In this document: one piece after another, positions 51,681 through 64,000 of the stretch
Layout: each line of letters begins with the position of its first letter
How positions within the stretch are numbered: the first letter of the stretch is position 1
Assembly (NCBI GenBank): GCA_003255025.1
Contig: QANY01013656.1
Location: 620,001-684,000 of the forward strand
Direction of reading: 5' to 3'
Origin: Datisca glomerata
Taxonomy: Eukaryota; Streptophyta; Magnoliopsida; Cucurbitales; Datiscaceae
DNA length: 64,000 nt
The notes under the pieces: generated by a model
Told to the model about the DNA's origin: nothing
Databases searched by the model: none
The model's input: only the letters and a program-made list of their open reading frames with translations
Translations under genes and position numbers: made by a program

Positions 51681-53900
51681 GTTTTGAGCGTTTTGGGAAG
51701 AGATTTCTTGAGTTTTCTCTCACTCTCAATGAAAGCACCAAATGTAAAAGAAAACAAATTTACGATTTGGGGATTTGGTCGTGACTTTCCTTTGGATGAT
51801 GGAAAAATAAAGAGATAAATAGAAATGAGTAATGAATACACCGGTTTACATGGAAAACCCTTTAATAGAAAAAAACACATAGGAAGACTTTTCTAGTATT
51901 TTATTATAGAGAAAGGTTTACAAGTTAATGCAAAGTACACATTGTTCTTGTTTCTTGTGTGTAGTGAGATTTCATTTGGAGTTATATATTGCCTCTATAT
52001 ATATGCCTTCAATCAGTTACATAAAATCTGATGCAGTATATTTAATTTTATCTAAAAATAGAATCAACTTAATATTTCATTGAATTCTAGTTTATCATAA
52101 TCAACTAAATAAATCTTAACCGTCTGATCAATCCAATGATCTTGATTAGCTTCCCTGTATTGCCAAATTGGCAAGTCATGTACTTTCTTGTGATTGATCT
52201 CGAATTTTAGATTTTGCAAAAAAATTAATGAACCATGACGTTCATGGGCGGAATTTCAAGAAAACATTTAATCAAATTAAATACAAAATCAAACAATGAA
52301 CATGCATAATCATATAAACGTATCAAAGAAAAAATATAAACAATTTATACATTTTCATTTAATGGAGAACTTCTGATTTGGAGGGATCCAATTTGTGTCT
52401 CGCGTTCTTCGTTCTTCACAGAGTTTGTAATTGATATTTGCACTAACAACCATCCGTTAGAATTAAAAATATATCTCTCAATGATATCTCCAGGAATTGA
52501 GTGTGAACTCTCAAAACAATCGTGGAAGAGAAAACAAAAAAGTTATCTTCTTGTATGATTTTTGGCGGCAACTAGAAAGGGATGTAATGTGGTTAGAGTT
52601 AGAGATGCAACCCTAATGCAATAACTTATATGTTAACTACAAAATTTACCCATATACCCCTATATGATAAAATCGAAATTTACATTCTCCCTGCAGAGTG
52701 ATGTGCGATTTTTTACATCTCCCTTAGAGCCAAAATTATGTCTGAATTCATGAGTCCAAATTATTGAATTAAATCGATCCCTATCAATTATAATTTTATT
52801 TACTAATTATTCAATAATTAGAAAATAATAAATAATTAATTTAAATATTAATTTTTCTCTTCACTAATATAGTGAATACACCCATCTCATATGAGGCTCG
52901 GGAAGTATACCTTGGTCCAAAACACGTTTTTGGTCTAACTGATGTTGTTTCTCATTCATGTCCTTATGAACTACTCCTAAGACTGAATTGACCCACATGA
53001 ATAAAGCGTTATGAGATTCAAATATCCGGCTGATTTATCTCCATAAATTCCTGACCTATTTAATTCTGACATCGTACAACTCCACTATAGGTCTGGTGTC
53101 GAATAAACTCTCGATTCATTCACGCTATATTTTCTAATTGTGCAAATAAATATTTATATTTCAGTAACAAGAGTGGGCTGTAAGGTTACCATTTTACCAC
53201 TCTCGTTATTATTTCATTAAGTCTTTTATTGAGTGTGAATAAGAAAGATATATCAGTGAAGTATCACGTACAATTCACAATATATTATTCAATAACTCAT
53301 GTCATCGAGTATCGGGTCCAGTTTATTTATTCACACAATCATCAATAAAGTATAAGGTGATATTGTTTCTTTTGTAAATTTATCACGAATTTTATATATG
53401 TGAATCACGTAACTCCAACATAGCTTAATCATGGTCCCAACAGCCGAGATATTATCCGGCAATTCGAACTCACTCATTTGACGTATCAAAGATCGCAAGT
53501 AACTAAGTCAAGTTTTGTATTAACCTCAGGATTAAGGTAATTACAAACATACCTTTAAAGTGTAACAATTAGATTTATAGCTAGATAAATGGTTTTGCTC
53601 CAAACTAATTGGTTATTGATCTATTCAACGTATTTCATAATATGTCTAGGTCAACTGTTAGAGTCTCCACTTTCATGCCCCAAGACTGACATCTTTTGGT
53701 TTAACCTAACAGTCATAATTAGATTTGATTGTCAGTTGATTCTTAGACTGTGAATAACATTCTGAACTATCTCAGAAGAGTTTGTCTAGAAGACCACTCT
53801 ATCTTTACTCTTCTTACGTTGATAATAGTTTCAGGATTTAAGTAAATTACAAACACACTTTAATTAAATGTAACTTTCAATTTATTCATAACGTACTGAG
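51681..53900. other. AT-rich region resembling long copia LTR sequence, uncertain
   Basis: No coding pattern. Composition and scattered phrases resemble the long LTR at 713-2855 read in reverse, but no ends or target duplication could be fixed. Could be an old LTR or plain intergenic DNA. Confidence 0.25.
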
Positions 53901-55145
53901 TTCCCTCTCCCTCTTTGCACATATAGACGTCCAACAGACGTCCCTCTTCGGGATAGCCATTTTCGCGAAGCCATTGTTGCAGCCCCTGCGTTTTTTAGTT
54001 TAGTTGGGATCTCCTTCATTTATCACAACCCTAACATTCCCTCTATGCCTCTCATCTCAAACCCGATCGAAGCTCTCATCTTTCTCAACCCTCAAACTCG
54101 GAGTCTCTCTCTCTCTCTCTCTAAGCCCTATATCACACCATTAGAGAGGTCTAGCTCGCCACTAGATTCATCAGAGCTCGGTCGCGATTAGGGCATGGTA
54201 ACGAGCTCGCAGCGAGATCTGCGTGGCTAGATTAGCGGCTAGAGTTGCGGCATATTCAAGTTTTCAGCAAAGTATCTTGTTGGTTTGACAACGTATTTAC
54301 TAGTTGTAGAGAGAGCAATTCTTACTTATTTTATACCCATATCGGGGATTTTTTACAGCCTAAATTTTTTTTTTATGTATTGAAACGTTAAATACGCATA
54401 ATCAAGGGCTTCAGGACAAATCTGAACTTGGCTAGTGATAAAAGGATCATCTTTTCCCACTGTCAGTGTAGCTGCTATGTTGCTGAAAGTTGCAATGTGA
54501 GCTTAACATTCACATGGCTTCATTCAACGAATAAATTTAACCTTATTTTGTTTAGCTGCTATGTTCCTAAAAGTTGCAATGCTCCATCATAGCATTTCCT
54601 TAATTCCTTTGGCTATTGAGTTTCAGAGGAAAGCTTTGTTCTGAATATTCAAACCTCTCTCCGTTATATCGAACTTTGGGTGTCATCTTTATTCGCAATA
54701 AGTATACTTTAGAAGTCATCCGACTTCTCCAACGCGGAGTATAGTGTGGGCTGTCGGGATTCTAGCCTTGTAGAGCTCTACTTGTGAAGACCGAATAATC
54801 AAAATTTATTTGTGTATCCAAGTCTTTGGACTTTGTAATTTGTATTCAGTTCAAAATTTGTGTACAAAAGAAACAAACAATTCAAAACATAAGTTTTGGA
54901 AATTGAAATCCATTTTTCAATGCAATGTCGTAAAGTTAAGATTTCTTTGGACATTTTCCTGAATGATTTGAGTTTATTAAAAAGTGATTTGATCTGAATT
55001 GCTTGCATTCCCTCACGGTTGGTGGCAATGAAAAAGCTTATCTTGCGGCAAAACCCTTGTTCCTTGCAACGGCTTGGGTAATTCATCCTGTGTTTTCAAG
55101 GGAGAGGGGACTCAGGGAAGAAGAAGGGGGAGTTAGGGAAAATTT
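53901..55145. other. Leader-like CT-rich segment and direct repeats, no confirmed gene
   Basis: 53960-54250 is GC-richer, with (CT)n at 54108-54122 and sequence like a plant 5' untranslated region, but no gene follows. A 25-30 bp direct repeat (TAGCTGCTATGTT...AAAGTTGCAATG) occurs near 54470 and 54555. A 95-codon minus frame at 54799-55086 has no recognised family. Confidence 0.35.
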
Positions 55146-55905
55146 GGATAATTTATCTTACATGACTGTTAGATAATTAAAAAATTGACGTGGCGTTAAA
55201 TTATTTATCACCTAATGCCACATTACCAAAACGTGACGGTCCGTTAACATTAAGTGGAATTCCTACGAAAAATTCAACGTGAATAAATAATGTAACTGTA
55301 TGATCTACCCTACTACTTTTTAAAGTGGATAGTTTAAAATGAAAATTACTCAAAACTTCAAGGAGTAACTGTAGTTTACCCTAATTTTAACGAAATAAGT
55401 AATGATTTAATTTTACCATGATATTTCTTTCCTATAATATCATTACTTTGTTTTTTTTATAGATTTTTAAAATTCGTACGGTGTTTTTTTTTTCTTATTT
55501 TCATGATATAATGTTAGGTTACAGTTACGGATAATTTGGGTAATTCATCAGTAAACCATGACGTTAAATTATTTATCATCTAATGTCACATCAGTAAATC
55601 ATGACGGCCCATTATCATTTTAAGTAGAATTTCTACGGAAAGTCTAACGTGAATAAAAAATATAACTGTATGATCTACTATATTATTTTTTAAAGTGAAG
55701 AGTCTAAAATGAAAATTGCTCCAAACGACAGGGAATAAAACTGTAGTTTACCCTAATTTAACAAAATAAGTAATGATTTAATTTTACCACAATATTTCTT
55801 TCCTATATATCATTACTTTGAATTTTGTTTTTTATAGATTTTTAAAATTCGTACGGAGTTTTTTCCCTTATTTTGATGATATAATGTTAGGTTACAGTGA
55901 TGCAT
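55146..55905. repeat. Tandem duplication of a unit of about 380 bp
   Basis: 55146-55528 and 55529-55905 align along their length, sharing long strings such as TAAGTAATGATTTAATTTTACC and TAGATTTTTAAAATTCGTACGG-type blocks. Divergence of perhaps 15 percent indicates an old duplication. No coding pattern. Confidence 0.8.
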
Positions 55906-55909
55906 ATGA

Positions 55910-56290
55910 TCTATATTTCAAGTATAATAAACCTTACATTTTATATTTGAAAATACGTAATTTTATTATGAAATATTTACAGAAAAATATTAATATATTT
56001 TCATTTAGAAATAACAGTAAGTTGTATGATTAAATAGAATAGGTACGGACACAAGCATTTATCGTGATGGCCAAACATTTTTATTTAGAAATAGCAGTAA
56101 GTTGTATAATTATATATATATAATAGTATAATAAGACTTACATTTAATGTTTGAAAATACGTAATTTTACTATTAAATTTTTATAGAAATATATTAATAA
56201 ATATTTATTTATAAATAGCAGTAAGTTGTATAATCATATATAATAGGTACGGACGCAAGTATTTATCGTGATAGCTAAACGTTTACATCT
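55910..56290. repeat. Second tandem duplication, unit of about 190 bp
   Basis: Two diverged copies share TTTGAAAATACGTAATTTTA, AGCAGTAAGTTGTAT and TAGGTACGGAC...CAAG..TTTATCGTGAT. They follow directly on the 380-bp tandem pair. Confidence 0.7.
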
Positions 56291-59200
56291 TGATAACCAT
56301 GTATTTACGAAGAAAATGTGAGTTGATTTCGAAACTATTTAAAAAGTCAATTCAATAATATTTTTACATAAGCAATTTTTTTTTACCTTAATAGAAAATT
56401 TGACAAATCTCCTCCAATAACTCAAAATTCAATGATCATTTCATTTAATTGTTAATTAAGATAAATGATGGATATTACGATAATATTACGATAAACATAG
56501 TTTCTAATTTTATGGACTTTTTTTCTAAAAAAATGTTATTCTTCTAATTATTACTACTACCGACTATTTAACAAAAACAAGTTTTTCACATGTGATATTT
56601 TCTTAAAAACCTTCCAAATCAGACCGGAGAATTTGTTGGGCTCTTGGCTATAGTATAGAGATTTAAAAGGAAAATTAGAGAAATAAGTCAGTTTAAGTTT
56701 TACTTTTGTATGATGTCTTTTATTTTTTTTATTTTGCAGATATAGCTGATTTGGAGGAGAGATAATTTATTTACTTACGATTCTATATGTTAATTTACTT
56801 ATATGCCATTATTATAATTGATTGTTTCTTTTAGGTTTTATCATTTTCTTTCTTTGTTTTCCCGCAGCTCCCATTTCTCTTCTTCGCGACTCCTTAATTT
56901 TGATGTATTTTTCACAAATTTCAATCAAAATAAAAGATTATAATATTTTTTGATCTACATCTTCTTCTTCGATTCATTTGTAACATAAATAGCATGATGT
57001 TTTTTGTTACTTTTTATTTCGTTTCCCAGCCAAAATTGTTTGATTTGGATTTCTCGTTTACAACATTATTGTAAAATTGTTCAAGAGTATGAGTTTGCAT
57101 GTCGTATCTAATTTTAGATTTTAGGGATTTTAAGTTTCATTTAAGTTTTTTGTTATATTTTGTTATAGATAGTGATAAGAGTACAAATTTTCATTTTATG
57201 CAGATTTTTGTGTGTATACTATTTTCTGCATATTTTCGTAATTAATGTCATATAGTATATATCTATATACTATAAGCTTATAGTTATATCTACATGCTAG
57301 TAGTATATATTTGTATAATCATAGTATATTTTATATATATATCATGAAACAACTTTTTATTATAACTATATACTTATAAATATATGAATGTATACTGCCG
57401 GTATATATTTATATTCTCATAGTTTCTATGACAATTATGATCGATGAATAGTAAACTTCTGATGATATATATATGAATATTTTAATGAATGACATTCTTT
57501 TATGATATGATTATAAATTGAAAAGATTTACGGACTGATACTGATTTTATGACGATGTGTATAATATTTCATAAATATTTTTCAAGTGATGGGTATATCG
57601 TGATATACTACAAGTATAAAACTATATACTACATATAATTTTCAGTGAATGGCATTATTTCGTGATTAAATGGTGGATTGAAATGATTTGAGAATTTATA
57701 CTAACTTTATAAAGATTCATATAAAGATTTATCTTTTTTAATATGTGTGATCTTTATGATACTTGAATCATGGTTTCTACATATATATGATACTATACTA
57801 TGCGTGTGTCTATATATACGATTGAAAGTTTTAACATTGTTAATAAACTTGACGTTGGATATTCTCATTGACATAATAAACTTGACTTCAATTTATCCCT
57901 TCATCTACCTGCATCATAAAGATCAATTATGGATTATTAACCATATTATATTTAAGAACAAAAAAGTAATAATAACTATCAATATGTTACAATAACATAT
58001 AAAATATTATGTAGTTATATGGTATATTATTATGTAGTATATAGTTATATACTAGAGTATATAATAATATACTATGTAACAAATGTTAAGTACGAGAAAT
58101 CTGCAGAATATAGAAACTACACTGGTTTACCTCTAGAAAATAGAGCAAAACAGAGGAACAAACTGTTCACTAGTAAAATAGGTATATTAAGTAAATTCAT
58201 GAAAGAAAAACTCAAATAAAAACATAAAAAATTCATAACAATCACAAATCTCAGAAAAATCAGTCATGAACTTTAAATTAAGCCCAAATCGTAAGCACAA
58301 AAAACTTATCGTTAGTTTTTACCTTCACGAATATTTGTATTTCGTGAATCTCGTATATATTGCGATGACTTTCTCTTAGCTTTTGCAGCGCATAGGTCTT
58401 TCGAAAGGTTTCGTCGAATCGCCGTGTGAGAAAGCTTGGGGGCTAGGGTTCATTCTTCGTGTGTTTTCACATGTTTGTTAAGCGAGGGAAGAGGGATGCC
58501 TTTTGTTAGTGAGGTTTTAATGATGAGTCACTATAAAATTCGAACATTTGTGCAATTTGCTAATTTTAGGGTCAATCTCTTCTTTATTTTCCTATAATGG
58601 ACTATTTTCCTAATTGAGCCAAATCTAAATATCCAAGCTCATTATCAAAACTTTGTTACTTATGTTCCACAAATCATGGCCCTTCATTCCAAGGCATGTA
58701 GCTTTTTTAGACAAAATATACCATTTGAAAATTTTATTTTGTTAGATAGTAAAAAATAATAATAATTTTAAAAAAATAATCGTTTTAGAAAATGTCAACA
58801 AAATTATGAACTACATTTACTATAATACCCCCATCAATTACATTTATTACTTATCATTTATCCTAATTTATAGCTAAACTAAGTAATTTTTAAATTTTGA
58901 ATTGTAGGAAAGATTTCTTCATTATAAATTACTGGAAAAGTAAAGGATTGGATTATTATCTTTAATTAATAAATAATAAAGACATTAATTATTTTCACAC
59001 ACATACCTATTTAAGTATAAATAATAAGTTTTTACTATTTTCTACATAAACAATAAACTTACATGTTTTTTAATATTAATGTATATTTTTTTTATTATTT
59101 TTTAATATACTGTGTTAATCGAACTACTATGTATTATTGTTAATAACTCTTTTACCACTTTTAGTGTAATTTATGTAAATAACTATTATCAGAGTAATGA

Positions 59201-60236
59201 AGAATGTTTTGATGATTTTTCTAAAATAATAATGATATGTTCATAAGTAATTATCACAATTTTTGCACCAATAAAAGAATATAATTACATAATTTATATT
59301 ATTTTTATTTTATGATATGATATATCTCAAGTACATAACAACATTTTTGTGGATTTTGTGTCATAAATGAAGGTGTTAAATCTATTTTTTTCTATAACTA
59401 GTGATAATAAGATTTTATACATCCCATGTAAATACTTATAGTATTACGAAATTTTGATAAAATTAGTCTCACAATTTCATTTTATTTAGATAAGAAAATT
59501 GAAATATTGTTTTTAAAAATTTGTCAAAGAACAATCGGGTTCAATTTTTTAAAATTTAAAGATTGCTTATAGATGATACACAGCTTAGCCATTTATTTAA
59601 TATATAGTAATTATATTATTATTGTCTTATAGAAGGGTGAAGTGAGAATATACAGTTATGTTCAAACTAACTTGGTTATTAACTTAACTATTTTTAAGAA
59701 TAGCTAAAAACCTATAACACCCTACTAGAATGGTTAAGCATTACAATTTCTGTTTGATTATATGTGAAGTCTAACTCGAATCTATGACTTTATCACATAG
59801 ATTTATATGCATAATCATTGTGCCAACACATATTCTAAAAATGTATAAGATTTTAAGCAAGAAAATGTTATATGTTTCATTATGTGGAATACAAGGTCTA
59901 TGTAGGGTTGTTGTATTTGAATTTTTTGTAAATCAATGAGTGACAAAAAATAAATCTACCAATTTTTTAAATAAAAGTATATAAAATATTTATGGTTAAC
60001 ATAATTATGTATACCATTGTCATGTATGTTGTAATTATTTTCATCTTTCCTACAAACTCATTTACAATTTTATTAAGATGATTCATTTTTGTACGATTGA
60101 AAAGCGATCAAGGAACATAACAACAATGAAAAGTAGTATCAGAGTGTAAATATGGATCCGCGTCATTGAGAGTGACGTGTCAAGATTGAACACATGGCGT
60201 CTAAATACATTCACATAGGATAATAGCGAATATGTT
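56291..60236. other. Very AT-rich DNA, no gene
   Basis: 57220-58080 is full of TATATAC/GTATATA motifs. 58330-58520 is a GC-richer patch resembling a leader or exon but with no readable product. Frames up to 82 codons are low-complexity. A possible non-autonomous DNA transposon around 56665-58620 was considered but its ends are not convincing. Confidence 0.4.
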
Positions 60237-61215
60237 TGTAAGGGCCCATGCCTGGACCTATAAGGGTGGCGAGCCCATTTCGAGTTCATATGTCAAGTGT
60301 TGAGTCTTGCCTTCAAGCCAAGTGACAAAGGATCAAAGGCTCTTTCTTGCCTGGGAACAATCTAGGGGCTGTAGTCTGGTATGATTAGGACAAGGTTACG
60401 CTATATCAAGAGAGGAAAAAACATCTCAATGGGTATGGCCTCCTTGGGCATCTTGGATGTGCCCCCTTCCGGGGAAAAAACGTAAAAAAAAAACATGAAT
60501 CGTCTCTTAAGAGTCAGGTCAGTCTGGAGGCAGGTTGAGTACCTCAACCCGCCCTCACGACGGGGCGAGTTGAGGAACCTGTCTCCACGGGTCGGTTGAG
60601 GGGACCCTAACCCGCCCCCATGGCGGGTTGAGGGGACCCTAACCGACCACCACGACGGGTTGTGTGGACCTCAACCCGCCCCCTACAGCGGGTTGAGGGG
60701 ATCCCATCCAGCCCACAGTGGGTTAGGGACCTCAACCCATCGTTATAGTGGACGACCTATGCTCCACTGCATGTGTCTCGATCCGTCGTCTGGGAAACTC
60801 GGTGGCAGGAAGTCTCCTATGGGGTCCTTTGCACGATGCGAGTTTAGCTTCTGTGGTTTTGAGGATGTGGCACGATGTCACATATTTAGCGTGTGACCAC
60901 ATTTTAGGTGTGGTCACGTGATTGACATGCGGTTGTAATGGACATACATGTGGTCCCTACTCGACTCTATCTATAAAATGGGTCTCTAGCACTTTTATGA
61001 GGACATCAATTCTCACCGATCCTGAGAAAAAAACCTGGAGAATATTCTCTCCTCGAGTTTCTCACCTACCTTAGAGTCTTGAAGACATTTGTCAGCTTCT
61101 GACGGCTACCTAATGTTGCTTGTCCTTCACCATCTGACCATCAACTCCCATGTTCCCAAGCATACTTAGCATAAACTATATCACTCATACACACATCACC
61201 CTAAACCTTGGAACA
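60237..61215 (+). mobile_element. 5' LTR of a Ty3-type element (left end tentative)
   Basis: The right end GGAACA is fixed by the PBS four bases on. A TATA box (TCTATAAAATGGG near 60970) followed by a leader fits U3/R. The left end at TGTAAGGGCCC (60237) is the best TG candidate, giving about 979 bp, but no partner LTR is in the window. The U3 includes the GC-rich repeats at 60541-60752. Confidence 0.55.
60541..60752. repeat. GC-rich palindromic minisatellite, about 7 x 32 bp
   Basis: Diverged units built on AACCCGCCCCCATGGCGGGT plus TGAGGGGACCC. Most units are self-complementary (AACCCGCC/GGCGGGTT) and could form short hairpins. It stands out sharply against the AT-rich surroundings and lies in the presumed U3, about 220 bp before the TATA box. 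Confidence 0.8.
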
Positions 61216-61218
61216 TTT

Positions 61219-61236
61219 TGGCGACTCCACTAGGGA
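61219..61236 (+). promoter_or_regulatory. Primer-binding site matching tRNA-Arg
   Basis: TGGCGACTCCACTAGGGA is complementary, with one mismatch, to the 3' end of plant tRNA-Arg (CCCCAGTGGAGTCG plus CCA, from knowledge of the family). tRNA-Arg priming is known for the Ogre/Tat group of Ty3 elements. Confidence 0.7.
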
Positions 61237-61270
61237 GTGATTTGTCTACCATCTTCTTCTTTCTTCGAGT

Positions 61271-62777
61271 ATGGCTGGACGTAGTCGAATCACGAGAGCT
61301 TTTTCTCATTTGGAATGAGAGAATGTTAACCCAAATATTGAGAACCATGACATAGAAGATGCTACTTCCAGGGAGAGAATCAACCTCCCTATCATTACTG
61401 CTGCTACAATGATGGTGACTGAACAAACTAATGCCCTTAGAGAACTCCAGGCCTCTAATGCTGAGATTCGTACCCTTCTGAGTACGTTGACCGCTCTCCT
61501 CATGAGTGCCTAGAACCCTCCTTCACCACCTCCTGTTGATCATGTTATCCCTCATCACACAGTGAATCAGACTGACGCCGATAGACAGATTCCACCTATA
61601 AATCTTAGCGGCTTATCCGGGTCAGGGACAACAAACAATTATCAGAACGTGGGTCACTCGAGCGACCCCGTAAATGTTATCATTCCGCCAGGAGCCTTCC
61701 TGGCAGCCTTCGCACATCCCGCGTTGGGACATTATGTCCTGGTCGATGGCACTAACACATGCCCTTTTGTTACTAATGAGACACTACAAAAGATGTTGGA
61801 CATGGAGTGCATCAAAGCCTCCCTAAGCAAGACGATAGTGGAGTTTCATCCCCTTTACCCATGCGAGCTGGCCATGAAGCCATATTCTTCTGATTATGTG
61901 CCCCTAAAGTTTTGTAAGTACAATGGGAAGGTAGGATGTGCTAGAGAGCAAGTCGTACTTTTCATTGATGACTTTGGCCCACACAAATGTGATGCGTCCA
62001 CGAGGCTGATGGAGTTTCAAAATCACTGACTGAGCAAGAATACACATGATACATCACTATGGCACTGAGATTAGTTTTAACATGGTCGCATATGGTTTCT
62101 GCATTCATGACAAAGTTTTTTGTGTCTTAAGGAAAATATGAGCATTCTCGAGTTGGGGCGTGAGTGTCAAAAGAAAGATGAAGACCTGATGACTTTCGTC
62201 AGACGGTTCAAGGACAAGCGTTGGATTGCCAAGAAGAGTGGAATGAGGAAGACTTGGTGAAGATGTGCATCTGCAGAATGATGAATGAGTATAAAGTGCA
62301 TTTGGAGAACCTCGACATCGCCACTTTCTCACGCCTCCATGTAGTTGCTCAATGCACCAACGCTTCAATGTCTAGGCCAAAGGTTGCGGAGCAGAGTGAG
62401 CGCGAGGGGTTTGCATGGAAGCTTGCAATATACACGCCACAAGTAGCAATGGCACAAGCTCAAGGACATGGTGTAAAATGGGACATAAGTAAAAGGGTTG
62501 ATCCATCACCATTCCCCTACTCCTGGATTAGGTAGAAGCATTGTTGGATGCCTGGATCAAGGATAAGTTCGTGCGAAGACCTTGAGTGGAAAACTTACCG
62601 ATCAGAGAAGAAATAAAACCACCTTATTATTGTCGCTTCCACCGAGACACAACTTATGCGACCAAAGATTGTAAAACTTTGAGACAGATTTTCAATGACA
62701 AGCTTCAAAATGGGGAGATCATTAACGCGAACATAGAAGTCACCAGGAACCAACCTTTCCCACCGCACGCTACATGA
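61271..62777 (+). pseudogene. Ty3-type gag, broken
   Basis: The ATG at 61271 opens MAGRSRITRAF; the same frame continues to 62029 with in-frame stops at 61316-61318 and 61511-61513. It includes a helical block (ALRELQASNAEIRTLLSTL), then after a frame change the retrotransposon Gag core (WNEEDLVKMCICRMMNEYKV, HLENLDIATFS) at 62221-62535. A C-terminal block (YYCRFHRDTTYATKDCKTLR) at 62586-62777 ends in a stop. The PBS type and Gag fit the Tat lineage. No protease or pol follows before the window ends, so the element is internally deleted or continues outside. Confidence 0.75.
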
Positions 62778-63143
62778 CCATCATGATAGGAAGTGGTTGA
62801 TATGCTACAAAACCCAAGGAGGGGTATGTTTGTACAAAGGCAATCATGTGTTGTAAGGTCCAAAGATTATGTACTTGAAGTCACAATACACATGTTTATT
62901 TATGAAATGCCTATTCTGAAAATTACAATTATTTGTTTATGTGCATGTTTGTACGAATAGGAAGGGCCGCATGAGACCACCTCTATGGCTGATGGTAAAT
63001 GGGATGACCCTTAAATGCTTCAAGTCGTATCGATGATGTTCAACTTTGAGTGTATAAAAACAAACTATCATGTTTAGCATTGTTACTTTTACTTCAACTT
63101 TTATGATTATCAAAATAGCCCAAAAACTTATAACGGGTTTGTC
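62778..63143. other. Non-coding region after gag
   Basis: No coding pattern. It lies between gag and the 37-bp minisatellite and is presumably internal to the same element. Confidence 0.4.
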
Positions 63144-63620
63144 ATCCTGAAATGCAATTAAGACGTTTCAGCAAAGTTTGTTCCTGAAATGCATGTAAGT
63201 CGTTTCATTAGAGTTAGTCCCTGGAATGTATTTAAGACGTTTCAGAAAAGATTGATCCTGGAACGCGTTTAAGACGTTTCAGCGAAAGTTGTTCCTGAAA
63301 TGCATTTAAGGCATTTCAGCAAAGATTGTTCCTGAAACGAGTTTAAGACATTTCAGCAAAGATTGTTCCTGAAACGAGTTTAAGACATTTCAGCAAAGTA
63401 TGTTCCTGAAACACACTTAAGATGTTTCAGCAAATCTTGTTCCTGGAACATATTTAAAATGTTTCAGCAAAGTTTGTACATAAACGCACTTAAGATGTTT
63501 CAACGAAACTTGTTCCTAGAACGTATTTGAGACATTCAAGCAGTGTATGTCTCCGGGACGCACTTAAGACGTTTCAGTAAAGTTTATTCTGAAATGTAAT
63601 GAAGACATTTCATTATTTTG
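63144..63620. repeat. Minisatellite, about 13 x 37 bp, each unit a hairpin
   Basis: Units follow TTCCTGAAAYGNATTTAAG then RCRTTTCAGCAAAGWTTG. Within each unit TGAAATGC and GCATTTCA (or variants) are inverted around a TTTAAG spacer. Units 6 and 7 are almost identical; outer units are diverged. There are no unique spacers. Confidence 0.9.
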
Positions 63621-64000
63621 AAAGGAACTTGAGCGCCATAATGTGTCTGAAGTACACAAGATATCTTAACTATTTGCTTTGCTCGTTGCCGTGGCATATG
63701 ACTCTTGTCATATAAATTGAATCTAACTCAGAGTTTTATTATGAATATGCTCATGTTAAAAGTCGTATGTAAGAACGACGTATGTTTGAAGTAGGGATGC
63801 ATGATAATGATGCATGATAACGATTCGAAGGAGGAATGAATGAGTATGAAAACGTAAAGTATGAACTAATGCATGATAAATCTGAAGTAGGGATGGGTAT
63901 ATAACCCTTTAAGCATGACCATTATGGATAGTCCACTATGCACGCTCTTCCTTAGGCAACTTGATTATATTTTTATGTATGGGTGCGCCTACTTAGGCAG
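63621..64000. other. No feature recognised at the right edge
   Basis: Contains short repeats such as GATGCATGATAA (63805 region) but no gene. Presumably still inside the Ty3-type element. Confidence 0.4.

Noticed and set aside
51389..51880. 163-codon minus-strand frame with Asn/Gly/Glu-rich centre
   Set aside because: The centre is a degenerate hexanucleotide repeat and the rest is hydrophobic AT-driven sequence; no family resemblance.
53960..54250. Possible 5' end of a host gene
   Set aside because: Composition is leader-like but no coding exon follows on either strand.
56665..58620. Possible non-autonomous DNA transposon with weakly similar ends
   Set aside because: Terminal similarity is short and imperfect and no target duplication could be found.
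63144..63620. CRISPR-like array
   Set aside because: Units are contiguous diverged repeats without unique spacers, in a plant genome; it is a minisatellite.

Overview
This is nuclear DNA from a flowering plant, most likely a eudicot. The evidence is an intact nuclear gene for the chloroplast NDH subunit NdhS, a plant-type initiator tRNA-Met gene, a profilin exon remnant, an F-box/FBD fragment, and a dense nest of plant Ty1/copia, Ty3, LINE and pararetrovirus-derived sequence in an AT-rich background. I cannot name the species. Only two features look like functional host genes: ndhS (29491-30201, +) and a tRNA-iMet (20857-20928, +). Nearly everything else is transposable-element DNA of different ages, broken host-gene pieces, or AT-rich sequence without recognisable content.

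Layout. 1-6160: fragments of copia pol, a 2.1-kb LTR with primer-binding site, and a second possible LTR. 6384-7128: minus-strand remnants of an F-box/FBD gene and of an unidentified plant gene. 7160-12092: a young, structurally complete copia element (318-bp LTRs differing at 5 sites, AGGAA target duplication, 1450-aa gag-pol) inserted just upstream of that unidentified gene. 12744-12847: profilin exon-1 remnant. 13411-17935: decayed copia whose primer-binding site matches a variant initiator tRNA. 20857: that variant tRNA gene. 21430-26151: another decayed copia, with a second copy of its LTR in inverse orientation at 27337-27721. 28192-29038: solo LTR with a perfect target duplication. 29491-30201: ndhS.

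31173-41502: a caulimovirid-like endogenous pararetrovirus, inverted on itself. A minus-strand copy (31173-37989) is followed by a plus-strand partial copy (37989-41502), giving two nearly identical arms of 3.5-4 kb around a 2.7-kb spacer. The arms share frameshifts and a changed reverse-transcriptase active site. 42856-50700: a 5'-truncated L1-like LINE, split by a 3.0-kb LTR-like element (46110-49152) and a 1.1-kb copia deletion derivative (49170-50294), and holding a 354-N assembly gap inside simple repeats. 51500-60230: mostly AT-rich DNA with tandem duplications. 60237-64000: the 5' end of a Ty3-type element primed by tRNA-Arg, with broken gag and two hairpin-forming minisatellites.

The observations most worth following are: (i) an initiator tRNA with a compensated acceptor-stem pair change, found with a copia element about 3 kb away whose primer-binding site matches that exact variant; (ii) the long pararetroviral inverted repeat, which could yield double-stranded RNA; and (iii) a template-switch scar inside the copia at 16.4 kb.
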